A stretch of 64,000 nt of DNA, taken from the NCBI RefSeq assembly GCF_022458985.1, contig NC_061771.1:33076690-33140689 (forward strand). The letters run 5' to 3'. Shown here piece after piece: positions 55,879 to 64,000 of the stretch. A model generated the notes under the pieces. The model searched no databases and was not told the origin of the DNA. It worked only from the letters and a program-made list of their open reading frames with translations. The stretch is from Mugil cephalus (lineage: Eukaryota; Chordata; Actinopteri; Mugiliformes; Mugilidae). Positions within the stretch are counted from its first letter, which is position 1, and every line of letters begins with the position of its first letter. The translations under genes and the position numbers were made by a program.

Positions 55879-56262
55879 CTTTGCCATGGTGGGTCATGTG
55901 AGCCAGCATCATCATCGTGGGAATCAGTGGACCCCTCTTCACCAGTGCTTGAAGGCTCTACAGCACTGGCAGGTTCCTCCGTGGCAGCTGCACTCGCTGG
56001 TGGCATTTGGATGGGCTCCAAGTCTGCTGGGTTGGGGGCGTTGGCCATGAAAAAAACCCTGGTGTGAAGGTCCTCCAGCAGAGCCAGTGTTGTTGCTCTG
56101 TCTGGGGAGCACTTGCACATGGTATTGTAGTCCCAGTTTCGGCCACCGCGTGTCCACGCCTTCATAGAGTCCTTGGCCCTCTTCAGCTCTGTCTGCCTCT
56201 CTTCATGACTGCTGTTCTTCATGCAGACCCGGGAAAGGTGGAGCGTTCCCCGGCCAACCAGT
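55879..56262 (-). CDS. Zinc-finger/acidic linker exon (copy 2, 5'-chimeric)
   Basis: Encodes HLSRVCMKNSSHEERQTELK, a basic region (WTRGGRNWDYN), then an acidic low-complexity linker rich in PASAVEPSSTGEEGST and DDD, ending PPWQ-R at donor CAAAG|GTAAGT. The CxxC half of the finger seen in copy 3 (HCLLCEKPQD) is missing because the sequence upstream of the CCACCTTTCCC junction comes from another exon of the same unit. Confidence 0.65.
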
Positions 56263-57036
56263 CTGCTGTCTGAAAAACACAGCAAGACAAGGATTGAATT
56301 ACAGACATCAAGAGTCAAGGGACTATATTGTGTAAACACAATGGACTCCTGGTTTAAAATGCACACGCATAATACACACAAACATTCATATAGAACAAAT
56401 TCAAAAGTAAACGAGTAAGCAGAGGGTGCCTTTATCCTCTCATTATCACCAGTGATTAAGACCAACAAATCTTCCCATGTGGACAAGATCCTTAAGTAAA
56501 TCCTCCTCTCTGGTGTCACATCAGTGCAGCAGGATACATGCGCTTGTTGTTACCTCAGCATATTGTCAAAGTGACTCAGTATTTTATTAATATTGTAGAA
56601 GCAATGTATTTGGCATCCATTGCGCCATCCCTCTGTGGTATTTGAATAAAGCACCGTAAGTAGATGTTGCTGTTGTCCTAAAGGTTGGGTCAATTAAACT
56701 GAGTTGAACATTGTGCTGGAGGTTGGCTGAGTGTTGGCTGGTGGTCACGGTGACTGTTGGAGCCATTTTCCCCAGTCAGGCTTTAGTGGCGTTGCTCCTT
56801 TGGGCTTCGCTGGGTTTTTTCTTTTTTTTTCTGTTCTCTCTCCAGTAGTGCTGCGGTGAAAGTGGTTAGAGCTCTGTCTCAGGAGCATGGCCGTGGTTAT
56901 AGGTTTGTTGCCAGTTAATGGTAGCTTTCCCATGCCAGCGGTCTCCAGTGCATAAATACCCATCACAAGTACCCTCATGAAGACTAGGGCTGCGTGAGTT
57001 CAGTCAGTTTTGGAACGGTAGTTTAGTTAGAGGGGA
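56263..57036 (-). repeat. Shared 5' flank of recombinase-SET copies (inverse of 41.1-41.9 kb)
   Basis: On the minus strand this reads LTR-like segment (57010-56690), then CATCTACTTACGGTGCTTTA, then the recombinase-SET intron, then the first bases of the TADW exon. This is the same order as 41090-41930 on the plus strand, lacking ~60 bp (ACAATGTGCACAC...GTAGTA). Confidence 0.65.
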
Positions 57037-57297
57037 TTGTGTGCTCTGTTTGTGGTCCTGTTGGGCTTTGTGTTGTGTTCAAGAGGTAACAGTAGTTTGT
57101 CTTTTCTTTTCTTTTTTTCTTCTCCTAAAAGACGTGCCACGGCTGAATGTTTTAGGGCCTGTCTGAGGTGCTTTTGGACAGGTGCACAAAGGAGCAGGAA
57201 AAAAAAAAACTTTGATCACTATGAGGTTGAAATTTCTGATAAAAGACTAAAGGACAACATAAAAGGCATTTTGAAGAAACCGATCAGACGACAGTGA
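57037..57297 (+). pseudogene. Gmr1-like gag N-terminal scrap
   Basis: Open stretch ending NFDHYEVEISDKRLKDNIKG ILKK. (H)YEVE(V/I).DKRLK.NIK.ILK is, as I recall, a recurrent gag N-terminal motif of fish gypsy elements. The rest of gag is absent; the L2 LINE begins directly after. Confidence 0.45.
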
Positions 57298-57305
57298 AGT
57301 GAACT

Positions 57306-58668
57306 TTCCACCTGTGTCATGTCTCACTTTAACTGTCTAGATCTGACAGAACTTGACAATATTGTTGGTCACCAACCTGCTGCCTGGATCCTCTCCCAAC
57401 TGCATTTTTCAAAACTGTCTTTAACTCCCGAGCACCAGAGGTTCTACATGTCATTAACTGGTCTCTTCAGTCAGGTATATTTCTCACGTCACTAAAAACA
57501 GCTGTCATCAAACCACTCCTGAAGAAGAACAATCTGGATCAATGTGTCATTGCAAATTACAGGCCCATCTCCAACTTACCATTTCTTAGCAAAATACTTG
57601 AAAAAACAGTTTACATTCAGCTCAAGAATTATCTGGCATCAAATAGCCTTTTAGACACTTATCAGTCTGGTTTTCGTCCCCACCATAGCACAGAAATGGC
57701 ACTTATTAAAGTTATAAATGATCTACGTATAAACACAGATTCCAAAAAACTCTCGATTCTTGTTCTACTTGATCTTAGCTCTGCATTTGACACCGTTGAC
57801 CACAAAATCTTACAGGAAAGGCTTGAAAGGTGGGTTGGCTTGTCTGACCCAGTTCTAAATTGGTTCAGAACCTACCTTTATGATCGGCAGTTTTATGTCT
57901 CCATTGGTGAATTCAATTCGAACAAAGTGAACTTTATATGTGGGGTACCTCAAGGGTCAATTCTTGGACCACTGCTGTTCAGTCTCTACATGCTTCCACT
58001 CTCTCATGTCATACGCAAACATAATCTTAGTTACTAGTCCTAGTTAGTAATGGTTTATTCACTGGTCTCCCGAATTCAAGTATTCAGAGGTTACAACTAA
58101 TTCAAAATGCAGCTACACGTATTCTGACTAGAAGCAAAAAATATCAACACATCACACCCGTTAAATCTTTGCACTGGTTACCTGTTAGAACGAGAATCAA
58201 TTTCAAAACACTGCTCCTGGTTTATAAAGCACTACATGGTCTTCCACCTCAGTACATCACAGATATGCTCATCACTTACACCCCAGCAAGAACACTTCAG
58301 TCAACAGGCAGTGGCCATTTACTCATCCCTCGCACCAGATCCAAAGAAGGGGAGGCAGCTTTTAGTGAATATGCCCCACAAACATGGAACACCTTGCCTG
58401 ACGCAGTTAGACATTTACATCAGTAGCCATCTTTAAACACAGATTAAAAACCTTCTTTTTCCAACAGCATTCTGCTGAGCTGTGTGTGTGAGTTTAAGTG
58501 TGTATGTGGTGACATATATATGATTGTTTACTTGCACTTATACCTTTCAATTGATTCCAAACTGATTTTTATGGCACTGTTTGTATTGTAACTATGTTTA
58601 CCTCTTGTAAAGCACATTGAGTCTGCCTTGTGCATGAAATGCGCTTTATAAATAAAATTGAATTGAAA
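57306..58668 (+). mobile_element. L2-type LINE, internally deleted, with complete 3' end
   Basis: RT motifs: LKTAVIKPLLKKNNLD, NYRPISNLPFLSKILEK, YQSGFRPHHSTEMALIK, LVLLDLSSAFDTVDHK, ICGVPQGSILGPLLFSLYML. It then jumps near 58030-58050 past the YADD box to GLPNSSIQRLQLIQNAATRI, LHWLPVRTRINFKTLLLVYK and GEAAFSEYAPQTWNTLP. The 3' end GCGCTTTATAAATAAAATTG + AATTGAA is the standard L2 terminus. The loss of the catalytic YADD makes it dead. Confidence 0.88.
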
Positions 58669-58817
58669 GAGGTCTTTACTGTGTGTGTTTTCCTCTGACG
58701 TTGATGGCAGACTTTTCTTACTTTAGTTTGAGTTGGAGACCACCGGTAGTCCTGTTTGGCGTCATGTTTGAGGTTATACCTGTGTTTTTTTTATTTAATT
58801 AGTGGGGAAAGCGCAGG
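58669..58817. other. Unassigned spacer
   Basis: No ORF; between the L2 3' end and a gypsy-type LTR. Confidence 0.35.
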
Positions 58818-59050
58818 GTGTGACGGCCCATGGCGTGGCTGACTCTCTGTTTCCCTCTTGTTTCTTTTGGCCGGTGTCTCCATCTCGTTTTGGTTTAACT
58901 TTATGGGGTAACCTTCCTTTTTTCTTCCCCAGTGCGAATCTTTCAATAAAGTTTTTCTTCTTTTGCAACCTTTCCAATCCTTGTGTGGCGTCCTTATGTG
59001 TTGTGGTGTCATTGAGCCTAAGTGTTACTTTAATTTCATGAGGCCGTAAC
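58818..59050 (+). mobile_element. Gypsy-type LTR plus leader
   Basis: Begins TGTGACGGCCCATGGCGTGG, carries AATAAAG (58947), ends near GGCCGTAAC and is followed by CTTTTTGGGGGCTCGTCCAC, the leader/primer-binding signature of vertebrate gypsy elements. The same TGTGACG start is at 41036. Confidence 0.6.
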
Positions 59051-59999
59051 CTTTTTGGGGGCTCGTCCACTTCTAATGCGCTCTGGAGGCTGATCATTTG
59101 TTACGCTGCTGATGTTGTGGTGTTGTACCACAGATCAGTGTTATCTATAGGGAAGATGCAGACAGGCTGGTGTGTTGCAAACTGTGTCTGGATTTACATT
59201 GTGCGATTGACATTTTCTTTTGTTGCCTGCCGTGTCTTTTGAGCGTGATTAGGCTCCTAGGCTGAAAAACAGTGCACTCTTGTTTGTACCTCCCAACAGT
59301 TTGGGATAGTGTCTGGTGCACTTTCTTCCTCTGGTTGCTGTTCTCCCAAGTATAGTCTGAGTGTTTGGGTGTGTGAGTACACTCACATGGATGCTGCATC
59401 TTAGCTGGAGTTTGCTTGTTGTTGTCTGTGTGACAAGCAACACGGTCCTCTCGCTCTCCAGTTCATTCTGATGACTTTCACATAAATCTGTGTTTTCGTT
59501 CAGTCCCTCCATTGAACTTTTTGAGCGCATCGCCAAAGCATTGAAATGGCCGAAGGGAATTTGCTTTTACAGTGTGTTTATAGGGGCAACGTTTAGGACG
59601 CGTATGCATCGTTGCCATCACAAGCCAGCCTTGATTATGATGACGTGTGTTGCTGTGCTAAGGGCTCGCGAGCTTTTGTCTGAGGCGAATCATCAGAGAT
59701 TCCATAAGCTTAAAAAGACAGACACTGTTGCATATGTTGAGTTTGACAGAGATGAACAGGCCACTGTGACCCCCCCCTCCCCCCCCCCCCAGAATGTTTT
59801 AAATCCACATATCTGGGGTCCCTGGAAAGCACAGACCATGACCTTTATTTTGATGTTACAACAAAATCCCACCATGCTGGCCTGAGATAAACAGCTTATG
59901 AAGAGAACAACATTTAACATGTACCAGGTCATCGCCCAGGTTTGACCTTACATGACCAGACTGCCCCCCCACTCCCCGCCAGAATTTTTTCATCGTTAC
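59051..59999 (+). other. Probable gypsy leader and gag remnant
   Basis: Frame 59490-59885 begins FSFSPSIELFERIAKALKWP, which could be a gag N-terminal remnant, but no zinc knuckle or protease follows. C-rich tract at 59769-59790. Assignment is weak. Confidence 0.35.
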
Positions 60000-60479
60000 A
60001 TCGCAGCAAGGTAGCTGCTCTGCTACGTACGAAACCCTGACCCAGAATCAGGTCGTCTGCAAGTGATTTAGCACCAGGTTCTCCACAAACATGTATTGCG
60101 AGATGGGAGGGGGCGACCATTGTCCGGCCGCGCCCCAGCCCCATCACAAGCGGCTCTCCTTCACCGGCACGGTCGCCGGCTATCCGAGACCAACCGAAGA
60201 TCCACGGCGCTACGGTATCGTTACGTCTAGGCGGGATTCTGACTTAGAGGCGTTCAGTCATAATCCCACAGATGGTAGCGTCGCACCATTGGCTCCTCAG
60301 CCAAGCACATACACCAGGGGGCTTGACGCCAGAAACGAGAGCCCGCTCGGAGCTCGAACTCCCCGCCTCACCGGGTAAGTGAAAAAACGATAGGAGTAGT
60401 GGTATTTCACCAGCGGCCGAGGCCTCCCACTTTGTTCTACACCTCTCATGTCTCTTCGCAGTGCCAGACTAGAGTCAGG
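60000..60479 (-). rRNA. 28S rRNA 3'-region fragment with internal deletion (pseudogene)
   Basis: Read on the minus strand, 60479-60317 begins GACTCTAGTCTGGCACTGCG and runs through AGAGACATGAGAGGTGTAGA, GGTGAAATACCACTACTC and the CCCGGTGAGGCGGGG region. At 60317/60316 it jumps to TGGTGTATGTGCTTGGCTGA, then GGGATTATGACTGAACGCCT, CTAAGTCAGAATCCCGCC and GGTTTCGTACGTAGCAGAGC. Both are large-subunit rRNA sequence; roughly 500 nt between them are absent. The match stops at GCTGCGAT, a few tens of bases before the true 28S 3' end. A dispersed fragment, not a functional rDNA unit. Confidence 0.88.
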
Positions 60480-60600
60480 AAAACTAAATGAAATCCCTCT
60501 GATATTGGGCTACACAATGTTGATAGCCAGGAAAATGCTTCCTAGATGAAGCATGGTCATATTTTTACCCTCAGTATCAACCACTGATGTTATGTTATGA
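60480..60600 (+). repeat. ~120-bp direct repeat, copy 1
   Basis: AACTAAATGAAATCCCTCTG, ATAGCCAGGAAAATGCTTCC and CAACCACTGATGTTATGTT recur at 60856-60975 with few changes. Confidence 0.8.
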
Positions 60601-60851
60601 AGTGCTTTTTCATTATGTGTGGACATATTCTGATACAACAAATACAATCCAACAAATAACAAATGTAACATAAAGATGTTTTCCTTCTTTCTGCCAGCGC
60701 TGAGTCTAAGATGGAGCTTCACCTGCAAACAGAAAACAATAGAGGCCCATTTTCTCTAATGGCTCATCACCCACAGTCCTTTCACAAGACCAGTGTCATG
60801 GGGGGTTGGTCTGGGGGGGTTGTTTGTCAGTAAAGTTATCATGAATGAAAT
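60601..60851. other. Spacer between the direct repeats
   Basis: No ORF or RNA motif recognised; GGGGGGTTGGTCTGGGGGGGTT is a G-rich patch at about 60800-60820. Confidence 0.4.
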
Positions 60852-60975
60852 GGAGCAGGAAACTAAATGAAATCCCTCTGATATGAAGCTACACCATGTT
60901 GATAGCCAGGAAAATGCTTCCTAGATGAAGCACGGCCATCTTTTTACCCCCAGAATCAACCATTGATGTTATGTT
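60852..60975 (+). repeat. ~120-bp direct repeat, copy 2
   Basis: Partner of 60480-60600; it leads directly into recombinase-SET copy 3, so this copy is probably the element's own 5' flank. Confidence 0.75.
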
Positions 60976-61069
60976 TCATTATGTGTGTCCATATGTATTT
61001 CACATGTGTTGAATGTGAATGTGGTGATAACGATTACACATCATGTCAACTCCCGCTTCCCTCTCACAG

Positions 61070-61498
61070 AAAGAAAGCAGATCGTCGTATCATCCACTGC
61101 CTGCTGTGTGAAAAACCACAAGATCTCCTCCCGCTCCACCTTTCCCGGGTCTGCATGAAGAACAGCAGTCATGAAGAGAGGCAGGCAGAGCTGCAGAGGG
61201 CCAAGGACTCTATGAAGGCGTGGACACGCGGTGGCCGAAACTGGGACTACAACACCATTTGCAAGCGCTCCCCAGACAGAGCAACAAGACTGGCTCTGCT
61301 GGAGGACCTTCACCACAGGGGGTTTTTCGTGGCCAACGCCCCCAACCCAGCAGACTTGGAGCCCATCCAAATGCCACCAGCGAGTGCAACTGCCACGGAG
61401 GAACCTGCCAGTGCTGTAGAGCCTTCAAGCACTGGTGAAGAGGGGTCCACTGATTCCCACGAGGATGATGCTGGCTCACATGACCCACCATGGCAAAG
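61070..61498 (+). CDS. Zinc-finger exon of recombinase-SET unit (copy 3)
   Basis: Acceptor TCTCACAG, then KKADRRIIHCLLCEKPQD and LLPLHLSRVCMKNSSHEERQ. The Cys-x2-Cys...His-x4-Cys spacing suggests a single C2HC-type finger, plausibly for binding element ends, as in DNA-transposon transposases. A basic WTRGGRNWDYN segment and an acidic Pro/Ser/Glu linker follow. Ends CAAAG|GTCAGT, phase 2; an upstream start exon must exist but was not identified. Confidence 0.7.
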
Positions 61499-61947
61499 GT
61501 CAGTTCATCGCATCGGTGTGACACACACCAGTTCAAACAGTGATCAGCTTCAGTTTCACCAAGGTTGCAGTCTGCAGATTTGAAACTAAAGCTGCTTTGT
61601 TCTTTCAGAAATCCACCTCAGTTCTCCCAGAATTGTGTGCGGATGAACATGCAGACAAGGGGCCTCTACCAGAAGTTCCCAGTCGATTGTAAAATGCTGA
61701 TGGGGTTCAAGAGGCATTTGATCAACGTCTTAAATGTGCCAAACTGCCAACAGGAGGTAAGAGATAACCCTGAATCTATGCTCTTCTGAAGCTCCACAGT
61801 ATGTGTGAGTGAGGGAGAGAGATAAGACGAGACTTACTAGACCACTGGATATTATTTAAAAAGATGCACTCTGTGTCAGAGAGAGTTCAGCACACATGGC
61901 TCTGCTTTCTTGCACCATTTCACGCTTCTCTTCATCTTTCATGACAG

Positions 61948-62355
61948 GTGGACAACGTCTCCAGGATGCTGAGATACATCCAGCCTGAAGGGGATGAAGT
62001 TAGCTTAGATTTCCTCACTAAAAGCACTGAAGTCAGCGATTACCTGCGAGACCTGAAACTTGCCAAGTTGAGTCCGGCCACGATCCTCAACTACATAAAG
62101 AGCATGATCCAGTTTGTGCAGTATGTGAAGACCTTTCTTCACGTTGGTGAAGAAAGACCGTTGCAGTCAGTACCTTCTGACTGCAACGGTCAGAAGGTAC
62201 TGACTGTTGCAAGGAAGGAGACACTCAATACCATGGAACTCTTAAATCGCTTCATTTCACCGAGTGAGGATGCGGTAACACATTTGCGCTATTACTGTGA
62301 GGCCATAATGATCTTGGGGCACTTCCAGAGACCAGGAGCAGTGGAAGGAATGACA
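61948..62355 (+). CDS. Recombinase N-terminal and Arg-box exon, intron lost (copy 3)
   Basis: Copy 2 has two exons here separated by a 154-bp intron. In copy 3 the end of the first (from VKDPDFHRKC on), the intron and the start of the second are gone. They are replaced by a 33-bp filler (62157-62189), the reverse complement of part of the second exon, yet the reading frame is preserved from VDNVSRMLRYIQPEGD to HFQRPGAVEGMT. Confidence 0.75.
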
Positions 62356-63219
62356 GTAAGTACTTTTCCCCTTAAAACAAGGCTCAGCCAGAATCTAGTA
62401 ACAACAGTGTTACTCTAAAATCTGTTCACACCTTGCAGCAATCTCAGACATGCACCGTCCCCCGCAGCCACGCACAGAGACATGCTCACATTAAAGTGAA
62501 GCCAGAGAGGAGTGTTTACTTTACAAGGATCTTGTCCACATGGGAAGATTTCTGTTGGTCTTAATCATTGGTGATAATGAGAGAATAAAGGGCACCCTCT
62601 GCTTATTCTTTTGTTTTATATGAATGGCTGTGTATTATGTGTGTGCATTTAAAGCCAGGAGTCCATTGTTCTTACACAATATAGTCTCTTGATTCTTGAT
62701 GTCTGTAATTCACACCTTGTCTTCTGTGTTTTCCAGACAGCAGACTGGTTGGAAAGGAAGGATTCTGATGGCAGAGTCTGTGTTGGTGTCAGCAGGCACA
62801 AGACGACCACGATGCAAATAGCTACATTTGCCCTGACTGGGGAGGAGGAGGCAGTAAGTTCTCCAACAGGCTGAAATGGCTCATCATGTGTTACAGCGAC
62901 ACATTTAGCAACTCCGGACATTAACTTCATTCATATTCTGTCTCCACAGATATTTCAGGCATATTTTGAACATATCCGCGCAAAGTCCGTCGACCCAGAA
63001 GTAGACGAGGACGGCAGATTTTTCCTGTCCAAATGGGGCCGGCCCATTGCAAGTGCCACCAATGTTGTGGCTCGTCTGCACGAGTAGAAAGTAACAACAG
63101 GAGGCCATGCATATGCTGTGTGTACTGTGCAGATCAAGAGGGTTGGGGAGAGAAAGAGAAACTGAAATCATTCAGTGCAGAGAGTGGATGTGTCATCTGA
63201 GATTTCTGCTCCATTGCAG

Positions 63220-63417
63220 CTACAAATGTGAGAATGTGACGAGTCGGGAGATCAGGAGGGTTGTAGAAACGGAGGCGGCCAACACCTTCACAGAGGAGCA
63301 GCAGTCTGGTGTGGCCCACTACATGGCCCATTCAACCTCCGTTGCAAAGCAACATTATCGGATGAGGACACTTCACGAGACTGTTGTCACTAGCAACCTG
63401 CTGCAGAGCTTAAGAGG
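63220..63417 (+). CDS. Tyrosine recombinase catalytic exon (copy 3)
   Basis: Intact acceptor CCATTGCAG and donor AGAGG|GTATGC. Encodes CENVTSREIRRVVETEAANT and VAHYMAHSTSVAKQHYRM with Tyr at 63356-63358. The exon itself is open, but the preceding donor is mutated, so it would not be joined normally to the upstream exons. Confidence 0.8.
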
Positions 63418-64000
63418 GTATGCACAGTGGTCTGAAACACACAACATTGAGTCATTATTTGCCTTACAGAGGTCTGACCTGATTGTCAGTGGTTAACCTT
63501 GAAACCTTTTTAATCTTGCAGATCTTCTCCTGAGGATTCAACTGACGGGAGGGCTGGTCAGTCACAGAAGAGAGGCAGAGAGTGATTCGGAAGAGAAAGA
63601 AACAGAACATGACGGCGTTTCTCTCCAAATTCCCAGTAACATTGAATGGGCAGCCTCCCTGCAAGCGGATCAGAGTCAGTGCTGGGTTCAGTGAAGGCAG
63701 GGAGCTGTATGACAAGTGGAGGGTTATGCAGCGTGGCATGCGGGAGGAGCATCTCTTGTGTAAGTGTAAATACGTAGACAGTCAATGATTAGGTCGGGTA
63801 TACATGACATCTACAGCTCACAAGTGTGAAACTTTAATGTGAATGTTCTCTCCTCTGTTACAGCCGTGTTTGTGAGACGAGCACCCACGGTTCAGACTGT
63901 GGCAAGGCGCATCGAGAAGGAGGGCTGGAGTGGCACGGCTTATGAACCACTCAAAGAAAAGGTTCAATGCAAAGCGCCGTCGCTGCACCATCCTCCTCCT

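Larger units (their letters stand above)
52539..56262 (-). mobile_element. Tyrosine recombinase-SET element, copy 2 (most complete)
   Basis: Ten exons on the minus strand, 5' to 3': 56262-55879 (truncated left), 55768-55621, 55421-55124, 54969-54764, 54382-54266, 54169-54033, 53899-53702, 53602-53355, 53250-53032, 52936-52539. Junction phases agree throughout. Order of parts: HLSRVC zinc-finger tail and acidic linker, recombinase N-terminal helical domain (YLRDLKLAKLSPATILNYIK), HFQRPGAVEGMT (Arg box), SRHKTTT, SREIRRVVE, HSTSVAKQHYRM (nucleophilic Tyr at 53763-53761), then an unassigned linker and the KMT5A-like SET domain. Lesions: the 5' end is chimeric (the TADW exon's start fused to the zinc-finger exon at ~56262), the acceptor before the Tyr exon is CCAA instead of GCAG, and SET NHS is KHS. 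No RT is linked, so a Crypton-like DNA transposon is the best fit; a dispersed host gene family is the alternative. Confidence 0.8.
61070..64000 (+). mobile_element. Tyrosine recombinase-SET element, copy 3 (truncated by window end)
   Basis: Exons: 61070-61498 (zinc finger and acidic linker), 61609-61756, 61948-62355 (two exons fused in frame), 62737-62853, 62950-63086, 63220-63417, 63522-63759, then from 63865. It alone shows the finger's CxxC half: HCLLCEKPQD...LHLSRVC. Catalytic Arg codon at 62329-62331; nucleophilic Tyr at 63356-63358. Lesions: the donor after ARLHE is GA instead of GT (63087-63088); an ~8-bp deletion shifts the frame in 63522-63759 (TGA at 63583); in the SET part GGCTGGAGTGGCA jumps to CGGCTTATGAACCACTC, deleting an intron and the SET N-terminus. 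The reading continues off the window edge. Inverted relative to copy 2, 4.8 kb away. Confidence 0.8.

Noticed and set aside
52539-56262. DIRS/Ngaro-type retrotransposon identity for the recombinase-SET unit
   Set aside because: DIRS and Ngaro elements link the tyrosine recombinase to RT/RNase H; no RT is part of any of the three units, and the nearby RTs belong to gypsy and L2 elements with their own boundaries.
60091-60378. 95-aa ORF over the 28S fragment
   Set aside because: It is the complement of ribosomal RNA sequence, not a protein gene.

Overview
The window looks like a non-model teleost fish. It carries abundant (GT)n/(CA)n microsatellites, L2-type, RTE-type and Rex1-like LINE fragments, a Penelope-like element (PLE), Gmr1-like Ty3/gypsy remnants, and a host gene family resembling the fish secreted AID/APOBEC-like deaminases (SNAD). 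All coding genes are split by GT-AG introns. Family assignments come from motif recognition in the translated sequence; no database search was run.

Layout. 1-21.4 kb: no gene recognised; microsatellites, minisatellites, LINE scraps, a ~330-bp dispersed repeat present twice, and a solo PLE end. 21.43-21.93 kb: a 500-N assembly gap abutting a GT microsatellite. 24.97-35.0 kb: a cluster of deaminase-like genes. The first copy (exons 24969-25078 and 28473-29046, 227 aa) is intact, with a signal peptide, an HAE zinc/catalytic motif and SPCxxxC. Its intron holds an L2 LINE that is itself split by a 987-bp MITE flanked by TA. The second copy (31.3-34.1 kb) is a frameshifted relative without the HAE half. 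The third (34.9 kb) is an orphan signal-peptide exon. 35.6-40.8 kb: a 1.13-kb segment interrupted by a head-to-head, apparently perfect PLE palindrome with ~1.95-kb arms. Each arm encodes the same 556-aa reverse transcriptase/GIY-YIG protein, and a 17-bp target-site duplication flanks the whole. A paralogue of the host segment at 48.64-49.77 kb serves as a natural empty site. 44.1-46.0 kb: a fold-back and multi-copy repeat. 49.8-52.2 kb: Ty3/gypsy remnant with integrase upstream of RT (Gmr1-type order). 57.0-60.5 kb: gag scrap, L2 LINE, gypsy-type LTR and an internally deleted 28S rRNA 3'-end fragment.

The main candidate for something undescribed is a repeated intron-bearing unit present in three rearranged copies: 41.9-43.3 kb (+), 52.5-56.3 kb (-) and 61.1-64.0 kb (+, running off the window). 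Its ten recognisable exons would encode a ~800-aa protein: an N-terminal CxxC...HxxxxC zinc-finger-like segment, a tyrosine recombinase (Crypton-like RPGAVEGM, SREIRR and HS...HY boxes), and a C-terminal SET domain closely resembling the histone H4K20 methyltransferase KMT5A. That is a site-specific recombinase fused to a chromatin-modifying enzyme in one mobile-looking gene. Every copy here is damaged, each in a different way, so this locus records the family but probably holds no fully functional member.
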